Shown piece after piece: positions 49,794 through 57,977 of a stretch of 64,000 nucleotides of DNA. Source of the stretch: Vreelandella subglaciescola (lineage in GTDB: Bacteria; Pseudomonadota; Gammaproteobacteria; Pseudomonadales; Halomonadaceae); assembly GCF_900142895.1 (NCBI RefSeq), contig NZ_LT670847.1:682001-746000 (forward strand), in the 5' to 3' direction. The notes beneath the pieces were generated by a model. The model saw nothing but the letters and a program-made list of their open reading frames with translations. It was not told the DNA's origin and ran no database searches. Position numbers and translations under genes: made by a program. The stretch's first letter is position 1, and the number at the start of each line of letters is the position of its first letter.

Positions 49794-50636
49794 GTGACGC
49801 TCTCAGACAAAGCCTTTGCGCTACTGCAATACCCGCTGCCCCATCACGCGATTTCACGGCTGGCGGGCAGCCTTGCCGACTGCGATTCGCCGCGGCTCAA
49901 AAACGCCTTGATTAGCACCTTTATCAAGCGTTTCAACGTCGATATGCGCGAAGCGTTTGAGCCGGACTATCGCGCCTACGCCACGTTTAACGACTTTTTC
50001 ACCCGGGCGCTGAAAGATGGCGTCCGCCCCATCGGCGAAGGGCTCATCAGCCCCGCCGACGGCACGCTGTCGCAGTACGGGCGGCTCGCCGCCGGCGAGC
50101 TGGTGCAGGCCAAAGGCCACCACTTTTCCGCCCGCGCGCTGCTGGGCGGCGACGCCACACTGGCTGAAACCTTTACCGGCGGCAGCTACGCCACCGTGTA
50201 TTTATCCCCCCGCGACTACCACCGCGTACACATGCCGGTCACCGGCACCCTGCGCGAAACCATCTACGTACCCGGGCGGCTGTTCTCGGTCAACCAGGCC
50301 ACCGCCGCCTACGTGCCCAACCTCTTTGCCCGCAACGAACGCCTGGTATGCCTGTTTGATACCGCCAACGGGCCGCTTGCCGTGGTGCTGGTCGGCGCGA
50401 TGATCGTCGCCACCATTGAAACCGTGTGGGCAGGCCAAGTTACCCCGCTTGCCGGCACGCCCCAACGCACCCGGCTAGATACCCCCGTTACGCTTGAAAA
50501 AGGCGCTGAACTCGGCCGTTTCAAGCTCGGCTCAACGGTGGTCATGTGCACCGCTAACCCCGTCGCGTTTGGCGATTTTGCTACCGACGCCAAGGTGCAG
50601 ATGGGGGAAGGTTTGGGCCAAACGGCGGCCTTATGA
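49794..50636 (+). CDS. psd: Phosphatidylserine decarboxylase proenzyme
   Basis: Psd makes phosphatidylethanolamine from phosphatidylserine in the inner membrane. The 280-residue proenzyme has the N-terminal block [30 protein letters not shown], the catalytic [18 protein letters not shown] and the self-cleavage motif LGST at residues 245-248, where Ser247 becomes the pyruvoyl group. Start is GTG 49794, with no strong ribosome-binding site. The rsgA-psd association is common. It overlaps the next gene by 4 bases. Confidence 0.97.
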   Translation: MTLSDKAFALLQYPLPHHAISRLAGSLADCDSPRLKNALISTFIKRFNVDMREAFEPDYRAYATFNDFFTRALKDGVRPIGEGLISPADGTLSQYGRLAAGELVQAKGHHFSARALLGGDATLAETFTGGSYATVYLSPRDYHRVHMPVTGTLRETIYVPGRLFSVNQATAAYVPNLFARNERLVCLFDTANGPLAVVLVGAMIVATIETVWAGQVTPLAGTPQRTRLDTPVTLEKGAELGRFKLGSTVVMCTANPVAFGDFATDAKVQMGEGLGQTAAL

Positions 50637-51151
50637 GAGACAATATGCCGATGAACAATGACGCCACCCGACACCTGAGCGAGGCCTGGAAAACAAAATT
50701 TGCCTTGCTGCAAAAAATTGGCGCGGATAAAACATGCCTGTATCCGCCTGTCAGATCGCCTGAATACAAGGCGCTCAGCATAAAAGAGAAACTTAATATC
50801 TCTTTTAACCCCTGGGCCCTGTTTTTTGACTGGGTTTACTACCTGTGCAAAAAAATGTGGCTTAAAGGGGCGTTTATCATCGGCGCCACTTTCCTGTTTT
50901 ATACCCTGATGACCGTGCTCGATGCGCTGGCCGGCGGGGTCATTCCCGCCACGCTGTTTTGGTTGCCGACGCCGATTATCTGTACGCAGATCGCCAATCA
51001 TGACTACTATCGGAAGATCATTCATCACGAAGAAATGTGGCCAGGGTTGCCGACGATCTTTTCCCGCCCGGCCGGTGCAATCGGCTTTCCGTTAGCCGCG
51101 GCGGGAGTGTTCATCGCGGTATCGCTCACGCCTATTGGCGTTTTCCCGTAG
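50633..51151 (+). CDS. DUF2628 small membrane protein
   Basis: This 172-residue protein has about two to three hydrophobic segments after a polar N-terminus. The block [20 protein letters not shown] followed by [13 protein letters not shown] matches the DUF2628 pattern (E. coli YigF/YigG-like), whose role is unknown. The start overlaps the psd stop (ATGA), so it is co-translated with phospholipid synthesis. Base composition is a little lower in GC than psd. Confidence 0.75.
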   Translation: MRDNMPMNNDATRHLSEAWKTKFALLQKIGADKTCLYPPVRSPEYKALSIKEKLNISFNPWALFFDWVYYLCKKMWLKGAFIIGATFLFYTLMTVLDALAGGVIPATLFWLPTPIICTQIANHDYYRKIIHHEEMWPGLPTIFSRPAGAIGFPLAAAGVFIAVSLTPIGVFP

Positions 51152-51220
51152 CCTTTTTTTCATCCAACCCATTATTCAGCTAAGCTTATCCGGTATGAGG
51201 TCATCACAAGGAGCGCGCGC

Positions 51221-51535
51221 ATGCATACACATATCGAGTGGGATGCCCCGGGTACGCAAAGCGTCAAAGCGTATTATGACCAGCATCCCGAAGGCTACCG
51301 CGAGCCGTACCCCGGCACCATCGTCTCCGGGCACTATCAAGGCATCGATGTGCGTGTGAAGGTCGAGGCCTACAAGGACCAGGTGAACATCGGCAAAGTC
51401 GCCGCTATCATCGATGCCAAAGGGAAACGGATAAAGCAGCACGGCAAGCTTAACCTGGGAGATATCGTACGCCTGCCCGATGAAAAGCGGGCCTTTGAAG
51501 CCGCGGATAATTCTCCCAAGGAAGATGACGACTAA
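51221..51535 (+). CDS. Small hypothetical protein, family not recognised
   Basis: This 104-residue hydrophilic protein has no signal peptide or membrane segment. The middle (GTIVSGHYQGIDVRVKVE, IGKVAAIIDAKGKRI, LNLGDIVRLPDEKRAF) looks beta-rich, with glycine turns, like a small barrel, and the tail is acidic (PKEDDD). I cannot assign a family. The ATG is preceded by AAGGAG (51209-51214), 6 bases upstream. It is convergent with terA, 40 bp away, and may mark the edge of the Ter locus. Confidence 0.65.
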   Translation: MHTHIEWDAPGTQSVKAYYDQHPEGYREPYPGTIVSGHYQGIDVRVKVEAYKDQVNIGKVAAIIDAKGKRIKQHGKLNLGDIVRLPDEKRAFEAADNSPKEDDD

Positions 51536-51552
51536 CGCGGCTTGCCAAGCGC

Positions 51553-51588
51553 CCGGCCGTACTCCTCGCTAGACTTACTTACGGCCGG
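51553..51588. repeat. inverted repeat between convergent genes
   Basis: CCGGCCGTA (51553-51561) and TACGGCCGG (51580-51588) form a perfect 9-bp inverted repeat with an 18-base spacer, covering the last codons of terA. No T run follows on either strand, so it would be at most a weak bidirectional terminator. Confidence 0.4.
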
Positions 51589-52765
51589 CCTTCCACTGGA
51601 AGCCAAAGCCATACTGCTCGTCGGCTGGCTTATGATTCGCGAAATAGTTCACCTCTTTGGAAACGCTCAGTGCCCCGTTGCGGTTTTCCAGCATCGCAAT
51701 CACACAGAAATTTTGGTCTTTGCCGCTCGCATCCATACGAATTTCTATTTCTGGCTGATCAGGCGCCTTAATCGATACGCGACCATTGGTTTGCGCCCAG
51801 TTAGCAACCCCTTCGTAGATGAAGGCAAAGATCATGATCCGCTCTATATCGTTCCAATGCTTACCATTGATATACAGATTCTCGCCTTGATTAATAGAAC
51901 CTGTACGGTCGTCCCCATCGAGAAAGATATAAGGTTCTCTTTCCAGACTCCCGAAGTTCTTTCCTAGAGCTTGAACGATCCCCTTAGAGCCGTCTTTGAA
52001 CGAAAACATACAGCCCAAATCAAGGTCGATACCGCCTTGATTACCCCCTAGAAGCGAACTCATCAGACCTTTTTTGCTGGCACCAGTCGTCTGATCCCAG
52101 TTGAGGTTGACGTGGATTTTCCCGAAGGTGCTCGATTTCTTCTCAAGCGATATAGTGTCGCCCTTTTTCTCAAGGGTGATCTTACTGAGATTAATCGACG
52201 ATTTTTCTTGGGGCTTAGAGGGTGATGCGACGGGGGCCGCTGTTGATGACGGCGCTTGCTTGGAATTATTATCAATGTCGACGCCGAAATGCTCGGCTAG
52301 CGGCGCCATTCCACCGACGAACCCCTGGTCAACAACTTTCACTTTCCAGTCGCCGTTGCGTCGATACAACTCACACACGATCAGCGACTTTTCGGGTCGG
52401 CCTGTGCCCTGACCACTGAATTCAAATTGATCAGTACTACCTGACAGATCAAAACGGTAGCCGCTCGTCAGTGCGGATAACCCAGGTTCTACGGTGAGCA
52501 CAAAAACAATGCGCTCAAGGTAGCTTGGCGCCTTGCTTAGATCGACGCCAAAGGTTGCCCCATCCTTTTGTAATAACGCGCCAGAAGGATGCTTAGGCTG
52601 GTTAAAGAAAACAAAATCGTCATCTGACGACACCTTCCCCGTATTGGCCAATAGAATGGCTGATGCATCCAGACTCGCCCCTTGGTCATCGCCGACGATG
52701 AGGCGAAAGGTAAGTTGAGCATCATTAAGTTTAGCATTCTGTCCTGTAACCAGCTGGGTACCCAT
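51575..52765 (-). CDS. terA: TerA-like protein with two TerD-type domains
   Basis: TerA is part of the Ter stress/tellurite-resistance system; its biochemistry is not settled. The 396-residue protein has two diverged TerD-fold domains. The first (about 1-180) has SLDASAILLANTGKVSSDDD and ELYRRNGDWKVKVVDQGFVGG. A low-complexity linker (about 183-205) follows. The second (about 220-396) has HVNLNWDQTT, GIDLDLGCMFSFKDGSKG and GDDRTGSINQGENL. Calcium-site acidic residues are only partly kept. The gene looks AT-richer than its neighbours, suggesting transfer. It is divergent from terB; its ribosome-binding site AAGGA overlaps the end of an IS30 remnant. Confidence 0.88.
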   Translation of the reverse strand: MGTQLVTGQNAKLNDAQLTFRLIVGDDQGASLDASAILLANTGKVSSDDDFVFFNQPKHPSGALLQKDGATFGVDLSKAPSYLERIVFVLTVEPGLSALTSGYRFDLSGSTDQFEFSGQGTGRPEKSLIVCELYRRNGDWKVKVVDQGFVGGMAPLAEHFGVDIDNNSKQAPSSTAAPVASPSKPQEKSSINLSKITLEKKGDTISLEKKSSTFGKIHVNLNWDQTTGASKKGLMSSLLGGNQGGIDLDLGCMFSFKDGSKGIVQALGKNFGSLEREPYIFLDGDDRTGSINQGENLYINGKHWNDIERIMIFAFIYEGVANWAQTNGRVSIKAPDQPEIEIRMDASGKDQNFCVIAMLENRNGALSVSKEVNYFANHKPADEQYGFGFQWKAGRK

Positions 52766-52768
52766 TGA

Positions 52769-52912
52769 TCATTTATCCTTAAGCCCGTTAATGTTCTCGT
52801 TGCTGCCACACTGCCATGGACTGTGCGGGTCACCAAAGCAGATGGCAACACCTGTTTCTTGGGTAAGCCACGCATGCCGGGCCATCCCGCGCTCCTGATC
52901 GTGCGTCAGGCT
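52769..52912 (-). pseudogene. IS30-family transposase remnant
   Basis: The minus strand encodes [13 protein letters not shown] ... [23 protein letters not shown], the DDE-domain region of IS30 transposases (homologues read DPRSPWQRGTNENTNGL). Only about 47 residues survive. The match stops right after NGL, then KDK and a TGA appear and terA begins. No full IS, no terminal inverted repeats and no helix-turn-helix domain remain. The open frame continues upstream to 53011, but that part does not look like IS30. Confidence 0.8.
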
Positions 52913-53114
52913 TCGCAGCTGAATGCCTGATACGTACAGATACCACCTCTTAACAAACTCCCGAATGTTGCACTCAGTGGCTACGATCAGGGCCTGTTGG
53001 ACAGAGCACAATATTTACACAATTTCTGCTGAAATAACGGTTGTATTATCCCTCAATACGTATAGTGTTGGAGCCTCACAACCGTGAGTCACACGCTACG
53101 CAAGAGGAAATACT
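52913..53114. other. rest of the terA-terB intergenic region
   Basis: The terA-terB gap (52766-53114) is the only gap over 300 bp in the window. Outside the IS30 remnant it is AT-richer than its surroundings and holds no gene. It must contain the divergent terA/terB control region. TATAGT at 53061-53066 could be a -10 for terB, with a weak TTGTAT at 53041-53046 only 14 bp upstream. ATTTCTGCTGAAAT near 53022-53035 is a small palindrome. None of these is convincing alone. Confidence 0.4.
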
Positions 53115-53582
53115 ATGTTGAGCTCTATCGTCTCCAAGGCCCGTGAGTCCTTTACCTCACTGAAAGCCGATGCGCAAAAATTCAAAAATGAGAGTTTTCT
53201 GAATGCGGCCATGGCGGCAAGCGCGATGATTACCGTGGCCGATGGCGAAATTTCTCGGGAAGAAAAGCAGAAGGCGATCGCCTTTGTCCGCGCTCACGAA
53301 GCGCTGAGCATCTTTGACCCCGCCGAGGTAGCCAAGAAATTCAAGAATTACCTGGATTCCCTGGACAAGGACAACCCTGACACCGATACCGACATCGCGG
53401 AAATTACCGCAATGAGTGACATCGGCAAGGTGAAGAAAAACCCTGAGCAGTCCCGCATGGTTGTGCGCTTGGCCATTGCCATTGGCGGTGCCGATGGGGA
53501 TTTCGATGCGCAGGAACAAGCCCAGGCAGCCAAGATTGCGCGTGAGCTTGGCCTTGACCCCAAAGAATTTGACCTCACCTAA
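53115..53582 (+). CDS. terB: Tellurium resistance protein TerB
   Basis: TerB is a small all-helical protein that associates with the membrane protein TerC and is proposed to sense metals or link the Ter complex to the membrane. The 155-residue product has the family N-terminus with ESFLNAAMAASAMITVADGEIS and a second acidic loop VRLAIAIGGADGDFDAQEQ; both acidic loops resemble metal sites. Length is normal (E. coli plasmid TerB 151). AGAGGA precedes the ATG. It is 11 bp from terC, so they are co-transcribed. Confidence 0.95.
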   Translation: MLSSIVSKARESFTSLKADAQKFKNESFLNAAMAASAMITVADGEISREEKQKAIAFVRAHEALSIFDPAEVAKKFKNYLDSLDKDNPDTDTDIAEITAMSDIGKVKKNPEQSRMVVRLAIAIGGADGDFDAQEQAQAAKIARELGLDPKEFDLT

Positions 53583-53593
53583 GGTAGCGTCTC

Positions 53594-54592
53594 ATGGATT
53601 TTGGCTTCCCCTTAGAAGCTGTGGTCATTTTAGCCGTTGCCGTAGTGGCGTCCGTTTGGCTTGACCTTTTCTCGCATCGTAATAGCGAAGAAGTGACGTT
53701 TCGGGATGCGGCTGTCTGGTCAGTCTTCTGGATCGCGCTGGCACTTTCCTTCTACGGCTACTTGCACCTGCGTTATAGCCCGGAAGCCGCCAGCCTTTTC
53801 TTGTCCGGGTACGTGCTTGAAAAAGCACTGTCCGTAGACAACATGATGGTGTTCGTGGCAATTTTTGCCAGCTTCAACATCAAGGGCATCCTGCAGCATC
53901 GGATTCTTTACTACGGCATCGCCGGGGCACTGGTTTTCCGCGCCATTTTTGTCGCCGGCGGCACTGCGCTTTTCGGCCTCTCTTATTGGATTGAGCTGCT
54001 GTTCGCGGCCATCGTCCTGTGGACAGGCGTCAAAATGTTCCAGGGCACCGACGAGGACGATATGGGCAATGATTACAGTGATCATTGGTCAGTTCGCTTC
54101 ACCCGTCGATTCATGCCGGTGATCCCGCACCTGGTCGGCAAGAAATTCATCGTGGGTCGCAAACAGGCGGAGGAAATAGCCGCGCAAGATGGCGTTGAAC
54201 CTCACAAGGGGGCCATGTTTTACGCCACGCCGATGTTGCTATGCCTGATCTGCATCGAGATTTCGGACATTGTTTTCAGCTTCGATAGCGTGCCCGCGAT
54301 TATCGCCGTTACGAAAGAGCCGTTTTTGATCTACGCCGCTGTTATTTTCGCCATTCTCGGTCTGCGTAACCTCTACTTCATGCTAGCCGCTGCGGCCAAA
54401 TACCTTGTGCATCTGGAAAAGGCCGTGGCACTGGTCCTGGTGTTTATCGCCGTGAAGCTGGCCACTGGGGCACTCGACATCTACCACATTGACCACCGGG
54501 TCAGCATGGCCGTTGTGCTGTCACTGATTCTCGGCGGCGTGGCGGCGAGTCTGCTGTTTCCGGCAAAAACGAAAGAAAGTCCCGTACAGTAA
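53594..54592 (+). CDS. terC: TerC-family integral membrane protein
   Basis: TerC is a multi-span inner-membrane protein (Alx/TerC family); relatives export manganese. The 332-residue protein has about nine hydrophobic segments and the conserved acidic blocks YVLEKALSVDNMMVFVAIFA and ISDIVFSFDSVPAIIAVT, whose aspartates lie in membrane helices and are likely metal-binding. The C-terminal part IYHIDHRVSMAVVLSLILGG closes the fold. It sits between terB and terD. Confidence 0.95.
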   Translation: MDFGFPLEAVVILAVAVVASVWLDLFSHRNSEEVTFRDAAVWSVFWIALALSFYGYLHLRYSPEAASLFLSGYVLEKALSVDNMMVFVAIFASFNIKGILQHRILYYGIAGALVFRAIFVAGGTALFGLSYWIELLFAAIVLWTGVKMFQGTDEDDMGNDYSDHWSVRFTRRFMPVIPHLVGKKFIVGRKQAEEIAAQDGVEPHKGAMFYATPMLLCLICIEISDIVFSFDSVPAIIAVTKEPFLIYAAVIFAILGLRNLYFMLAAAAKYLVHLEKAVALVLVFIAVKLATGALDIYHIDHRVSMAVVLSLILGGVAASLLFPAKTKESPVQ

Positions 54593-54646
54593 CACTCAGC
54601 CGTGCGCCTCATGGGGCACGGGCACCCGTCCGTCGGGCGAAGTAAA

Positions 54647-54667
54647 CAGCGCCTTTAATAGGCGCTG
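54647..54667 (+). promoter_or_regulatory. hairpin in the terD leader
   Basis: CAGCGCCT and AGGCGCTG form a perfect 8-bp stem with loop TTAAT, ending 29 bases before the terD start. No T run follows, so it is not an intrinsic terminator; it could stabilise or attenuate the terD mRNA. Confidence 0.4.
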
Positions 54668-54696
54668 AATACCGAAAAGCAACGAAGGAGCACGAT

Positions 54697-55263
54697 ATGA
54701 TTAATCTATCCAAAGGTAGCCGCGTTAACCTGACCAAAGAAGCGCCGGGCGCCACCACGTTCCGCATGGGCATGGGCTGGGACACGCGCGTCACAGATGG
54801 CGCCGAGTTTGACCTGGATGCCTCTGGCCTGCTGCTGGATGCCAACGGTAAGCCGCTGGGCGAAAAGCCGCTGGTGTTCTTCAACGAGCAAGCCTCCGCC
54901 TGCGGTGGTGTCACCACCTCCGGCGATAACCTGACCGGCGAAGGTGAAGGCGACGATGAAACCATCACCGTTGACCTGAACAAGATCGATTCAGCCGTTG
55001 ATAAGATCGTGCTGGTGGTGACCATCCATGAAGCCGAGAGCCGCAGCCAGAACTTTGGCATGGTCGATAACGCCTTTGTGCGCATTTTGCAGGACGACAG
55101 CAACGAACCGGTCGCTCGCTATGACCTGACCGAAGACTACTCCACCGAAACCGCCGTGATCTTTGGCGAGCTTTACAAGAAAGAAGGTGACTGGCGCTTT
55201 GCGGCCAAGGGTGACGGCTTTGCCGGTGGCCTGGCGGCGTTTTTAGGCAAATACGGCCTGTAA
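54697..55263 (+). CDS. terD: TerD-family calcium-binding stress protein (TerD)
   Basis: TerD proteins are small beta-sandwich proteins that bind two calcium ions; they are needed for tellurite, phage and colicin resistance in plasmid systems. The 188-residue protein has the family start NLSKGSRVNLTKEAPG, the block GWDTRVTDGAEFDLDASGLLL, the calcium-site sequence [15 protein letters not shown] and the ending GDGFAGGLAAFLGKYGL. All acidic calcium residues appear intact. AAGGAG lies 7 bases before the ATG. terE follows 79 bp downstream. Confidence 0.95.
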   Translation: MINLSKGSRVNLTKEAPGATTFRMGMGWDTRVTDGAEFDLDASGLLLDANGKPLGEKPLVFFNEQASACGGVTTSGDNLTGEGEGDDETITVDLNKIDSAVDKIVLVVTIHEAESRSQNFGMVDNAFVRILQDDSNEPVARYDLTEDYSTETAVIFGELYKKEGDWRFAAKGDGFAGGLAAFLGKYGL

Positions 55264-55342
55264 TTCGTCATTGAACCCCTGCCCGGGTGGCGGGGGCGCT
55301 CTGTACCGTTATCACATTTCCAGACTTTAAAAGGACATCATC

Positions 55343-55921
55343 ATGGCAGTTTCTCTATCTAAGGGCGGCAACATTTCCTTGAGCAAGGAAGCACCGGGTA
55401 TTAAGCATATCCGTATCGGCCTGGGCTGGGATGCGCGCGTAACGACCGGCACCGATTTTGATCTGGATGCGAGCGTATTTCTACTCAACGACCAGGGCGC
55501 TTGCCGTGACGATAAAGACTTCATCTTTTATAACCAACTGAAATCACAAGATGGCTCCGTTGAACATACCGGCGATAACCTGACCGGCGAAGGCGAAGGC
55601 GACGATGAAGTGATCAAGGTCGATCTTTCCCGGGTGCCGGCTGACGTGGACAAGATTGCCGTGAGCGTCACCATTCACGAATCTCAGGCGCGTAACCAGA
55701 ACTTCGGCCAGGTTGAAAACGCGTTCGCGCGCATTGTTAACGAGGAGGATCAGAAGGAAGTCGTGCGCTACGACCTGTCGGAAGACTATTCCGTCGAAGA
55801 TGCCATGGTCTTCTGTGAGCTTTACCGCCACGGCAACGAATGGAAGTTCCGTGCCATCGGTCAAGGCTTTAGCGGGGGCCTCGCCGACCTCGCCAATAAG
55901 TACGGCCTTAACGCTTCCTAA
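55343..55921 (+). CDS. terE: TerD-family protein (TerE)
   Basis: This second TerD-fold protein has 192 residues. It is closely related to the upstream TerD and has the same calcium-site block [15 protein letters not shown], the [12 protein letters not shown] segment and the end [17 protein letters not shown]. Position after terD and sequence suggest TerE; TerD and TerE are close paralogues and the label rests partly on order. AAAGGA precedes the ATG. A terminator follows, separating terB-E from the downstream enzyme operon. Confidence 0.9.
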   Translation: MAVSLSKGGNISLSKEAPGIKHIRIGLGWDARVTTGTDFDLDASVFLLNDQGACRDDKDFIFYNQLKSQDGSVEHTGDNLTGEGEGDDEVIKVDLSRVPADVDKIAVSVTIHESQARNQNFGQVENAFARIVNEEDQKEVVRYDLSEDYSVEDAMVFCELYRHGNEWKFRAIGQGFSGGLADLANKYGLNAS

Positions 55922-55934
55922 GCGTTATTGCCCT

Positions 55935-55964
55935 GAGCAGGGAGTGCCCCATTCCCTGCTCTTT
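55935..55964 (+). terminator. terminator after terE
   Basis: GAGCAGGGA and TCCCTGCTC form a perfect 9-bp stem with a 9-base loop, followed by TTTGCTTTG. The T run is interrupted, so termination may be partial. Confidence 0.7.
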
Positions 55965-55980
55965 GCTTTGCCGGCCCCTT

Positions 55981-56041
55981 TCTGGAAACGCTGTTCAACG
56001 ATACGTCGAGGTAGCCTTGGCAGAGGAGTATCGTTTCCAGA
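55981..56041. repeat. inverted repeat in the leader of the Ter enzyme operon
   Basis: TCTGGAAACG (55981-55990) and CGTTTCCAGA (56032-56041) form a perfect 10-bp inverted repeat 41 bp apart. Inside, CGATAC (55999-56004) pairs with GTATCG (56028-56033). It ends 23 bases before the PRTase start. It could be a regulator site or an mRNA structure. Confidence 0.6.
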
Positions 56042-56064
56042 GATTGCCTTCGGAGTGTTGCACC

Positions 56065-57225
56065 ATGGATACATCAACAACGCATGTCCCCCTTCAAGCC
56101 GGTGATTTGGCGTTACGGCTTAGCCAAAACGGCCATCGCCTCGATGAGCTATTGGCCTTTGCGTCACGCCAGAACCCGCGTCGGGGCTACCTGTTTGTCT
56201 CCAAGGTGCTCGGCAAGCACGTGCCGGTTCGCCCGACCAAAATGGACGCCATTCATGCCGAGCTTGCGTCTAAGGTTGACCTGCTCGGGCGCCAGCCGTA
56301 CGTGGTGGGAATGGCCGAAACCGCCGTAGGTCTGGGAGCGGGAGTGGCGCGTCACTTGGGCGACTTGCACGAAGGCGCGGTGTTCCACCACACCACGCGT
56401 TTTCTGGTCGAAACGCCGTGGATTCGAATCAAAGAAGCGCACTCGCACGCCGACACGATGCACATGGCCCAGCTGTCCACAAAAGCCGCCCGGGTGGTGG
56501 GCGATGCCCAGGACCTCGTGCTGGTCGATGACGAAATCTCCACCGGCAAAACCCTCGCCCAGTTGGCGCAAGCGTTAACCGCTCAGCCAACGCTTGCGCG
56601 TATTAAGTGCCTTCACATCGTCTCGCTGGTGAGCTGGCTCACCGACGCGGCGCGCGAAGCGCTGTTGGCGCTGTTACCCGAGGGCGTCGAGGTGCGTTTC
56701 GTTCAGTTGATGGCCGGCACGTTCACCTTTACCCCCTGCCCCGATTACCAGGTGGTACTGCCGGATAACGTGGATACGGCCTTTTGCGATGCCCTAAAAA
56801 CGGCCGATACGTCCGCGCCAATTGAAGCCGAGGGGCTTTATGGTCGCCTGACGGGAAATCACCCAACGCCCGAACAGCCGTTGCCCCGCGTGCCTGGCGC
56901 CTCTCGTGACGCTGATCTGGTGGTGTTTGGCATGGGGGAATACCTGGATGCGCCGTTGCGGATGGCCCTGCAGTGGGAGCGTGACGGCATGGATGTGCTG
57001 TTTCAGAGCTCGACCCGCTCGCCCATCATGCTGGGCGATGCCATTCAGTCATGCCTTGAGCACCCCGCGCCGGGGCAGCCCGATAAGCGCCATTTTCTGT
57101 ACAACGCGCCGGCCGGCCGGGTGCCGCTGGCCTTTGACGGGCTAGATTCGCCGGCGTTGAGCAAAGCACTGGAAGACAGCTACCGGGCGTTGCACCCGCA
57201 CGGCACTGCCGAGGTGCCGGCATGA
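56065..57225 (+). CDS. Phosphoribosyltransferase with TRSP domain (Ter-associated)
   Basis: This 386-residue protein has an N-terminal PRTase domain with the PRPP-binding signature VLVDDEISTGKT at residues 152-163 and a C-terminal part of the TRSP type (GMGEYLDAPLRMALQWER, LFQSSTRSPIMLGDAI). The TRSP name comes from a conserved motif; TRSPI-like STRSPI is visible. Such proteins are predicted to build a nucleoside-like metabolite in Ter stress systems (Anantharaman, Iyer and Aravind). The start ATG 56065 has GGAG 9 bases upstream; the frame is open to 55963, but that part overlaps the inverted repeat. It overlaps the HAD gene by 4 bases. Confidence 0.88.
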   Translation: MDTSTTHVPLQAGDLALRLSQNGHRLDELLAFASRQNPRRGYLFVSKVLGKHVPVRPTKMDAIHAELASKVDLLGRQPYVVGMAETAVGLGAGVARHLGDLHEGAVFHHTTRFLVETPWIRIKEAHSHADTMHMAQLSTKAARVVGDAQDLVLVDDEISTGKTLAQLAQALTAQPTLARIKCLHIVSLVSWLTDAAREALLALLPEGVEVRFVQLMAGTFTFTPCPDYQVVLPDNVDTAFCDALKTADTSAPIEAEGLYGRLTGNHPTPEQPLPRVPGASRDADLVVFGMGEYLDAPLRMALQWERDGMDVLFQSSTRSPIMLGDAIQSCLEHPAPGQPDKRHFLYNAPAGRVPLAFDGLDSPALSKALEDSYRALHPHGTAEVPA

Positions 57226-57977
57226 GCCAGGGCCGTTTCATTGTGCTGACAGATTTGGATGACACCCTGTTTGCCAGTGAGCGGGCGCTGCCTGCCGATG
57301 CGCCGCGTACTCATCTTGCCGCGACGGATGCTCATAATCAGCCTTTGTCGTATCAGACATCAGCTCAACGCGCCCTGTGGGCGCTAACCCAGCGCGCCGA
57401 CATCGTTGTGCCGGTGACCGGGCGAACCAGTTACGCCATTGATCGCGTGACCCTGCCCTTGACCGGCCAGTACCGAATTGCCAGCCACGGCGCGCTGGTA
57501 TTGGAGGAAGGTGCTCTGGCGCCTGAATGGCATAACGCTATCGCCCCACAGCTGTCCGCCACGCGCCAGACCCTCGACGACGCCGCGCGGACGTTGAGGC
57601 AAGCTTTTGCCGCTTTGGGTGAGCCTATCGCGCCAACGTGCCGCGTGCTGGAAGACATGGGGGTGCCGGTGTACCTGTCGATCAAAGCCAGCGGCACGTT
57701 AAGCCATCAGGCCCATGCGGCCTGCGTGTCAGTTGCTGCCGGCCATGGATTAACCCTGCACGCCAATGCGCGAAATGCCGCGCTACGCCCGGCCTACACC
57801 TGCAAGGCCGCGGCCTGCCGTTTTGTACTCGACCAGCTCATTAAGCGCCAACCCGAAGATACCGTCATTGGCCTGGGGGATAGCCTCTCCGATGTCGGTT
57901 TTATGGGGGTAAGTGATTTCGCCCTGGCGCCCACCAACAGCCAGCTATGGACGCACGTTAAGGAGCTTTCCCAATGA
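57222..57977 (+). CDS. HAD-superfamily phosphatase (Ter-associated)
   Basis: This 251-residue Cof-type HAD hydrolase has motif I TDLDDTLF (nucleophile Asp11, acid/base Asp13), motif II PVTGRTSYAI and motif IV GLGDSLSDVGFM near residue 218. The lysine of motif III is probably in YTCKAAACRF. It likely dephosphorylates a phosphoribosylated intermediate made by the PRTases on either side. It overlaps both neighbours by 4 bases (ATGA), so all are translated together. Confidence 0.88.
   Translation: MSQGRFIVLTDLDDTLFASERALPADAPRTHLAATDAHNQPLSYQTSAQRALWALTQRADIVVPVTGRTSYAIDRVTLPLTGQYRIASHGALVLEEGALAPEWHNAIAPQLSATRQTLDDAARTLRQAFAALGEPIAPTCRVLEDMGVPVYLSIKASGTLSHQAHAACVSVAAGHGLTLHANARNAALRPAYTCKAAACRFVLDQLIKRQPEDTVIGLGDSLSDVGFMGVSDFALAPTNSQLWTHVKELSQ

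Noticed and set aside
51221..51535. Assignment of the small gene to the YwbE family
   Set aside because: The YwbE core pattern (IxxGMxVxIVLKxDQxTGxxTxG) is not present.
52913..53011. N-terminal part of the open frame that contains the IS30 fragment
   Set aside because: The translation before SLTHD does not resemble IS30 transposases or any family I know.
55963..56064. Extended N-terminus of the TRSP PRTase
   Set aside because: The extra 34 codons run through the inverted repeat and have no ribosome-binding site; ATG 56065 has one.
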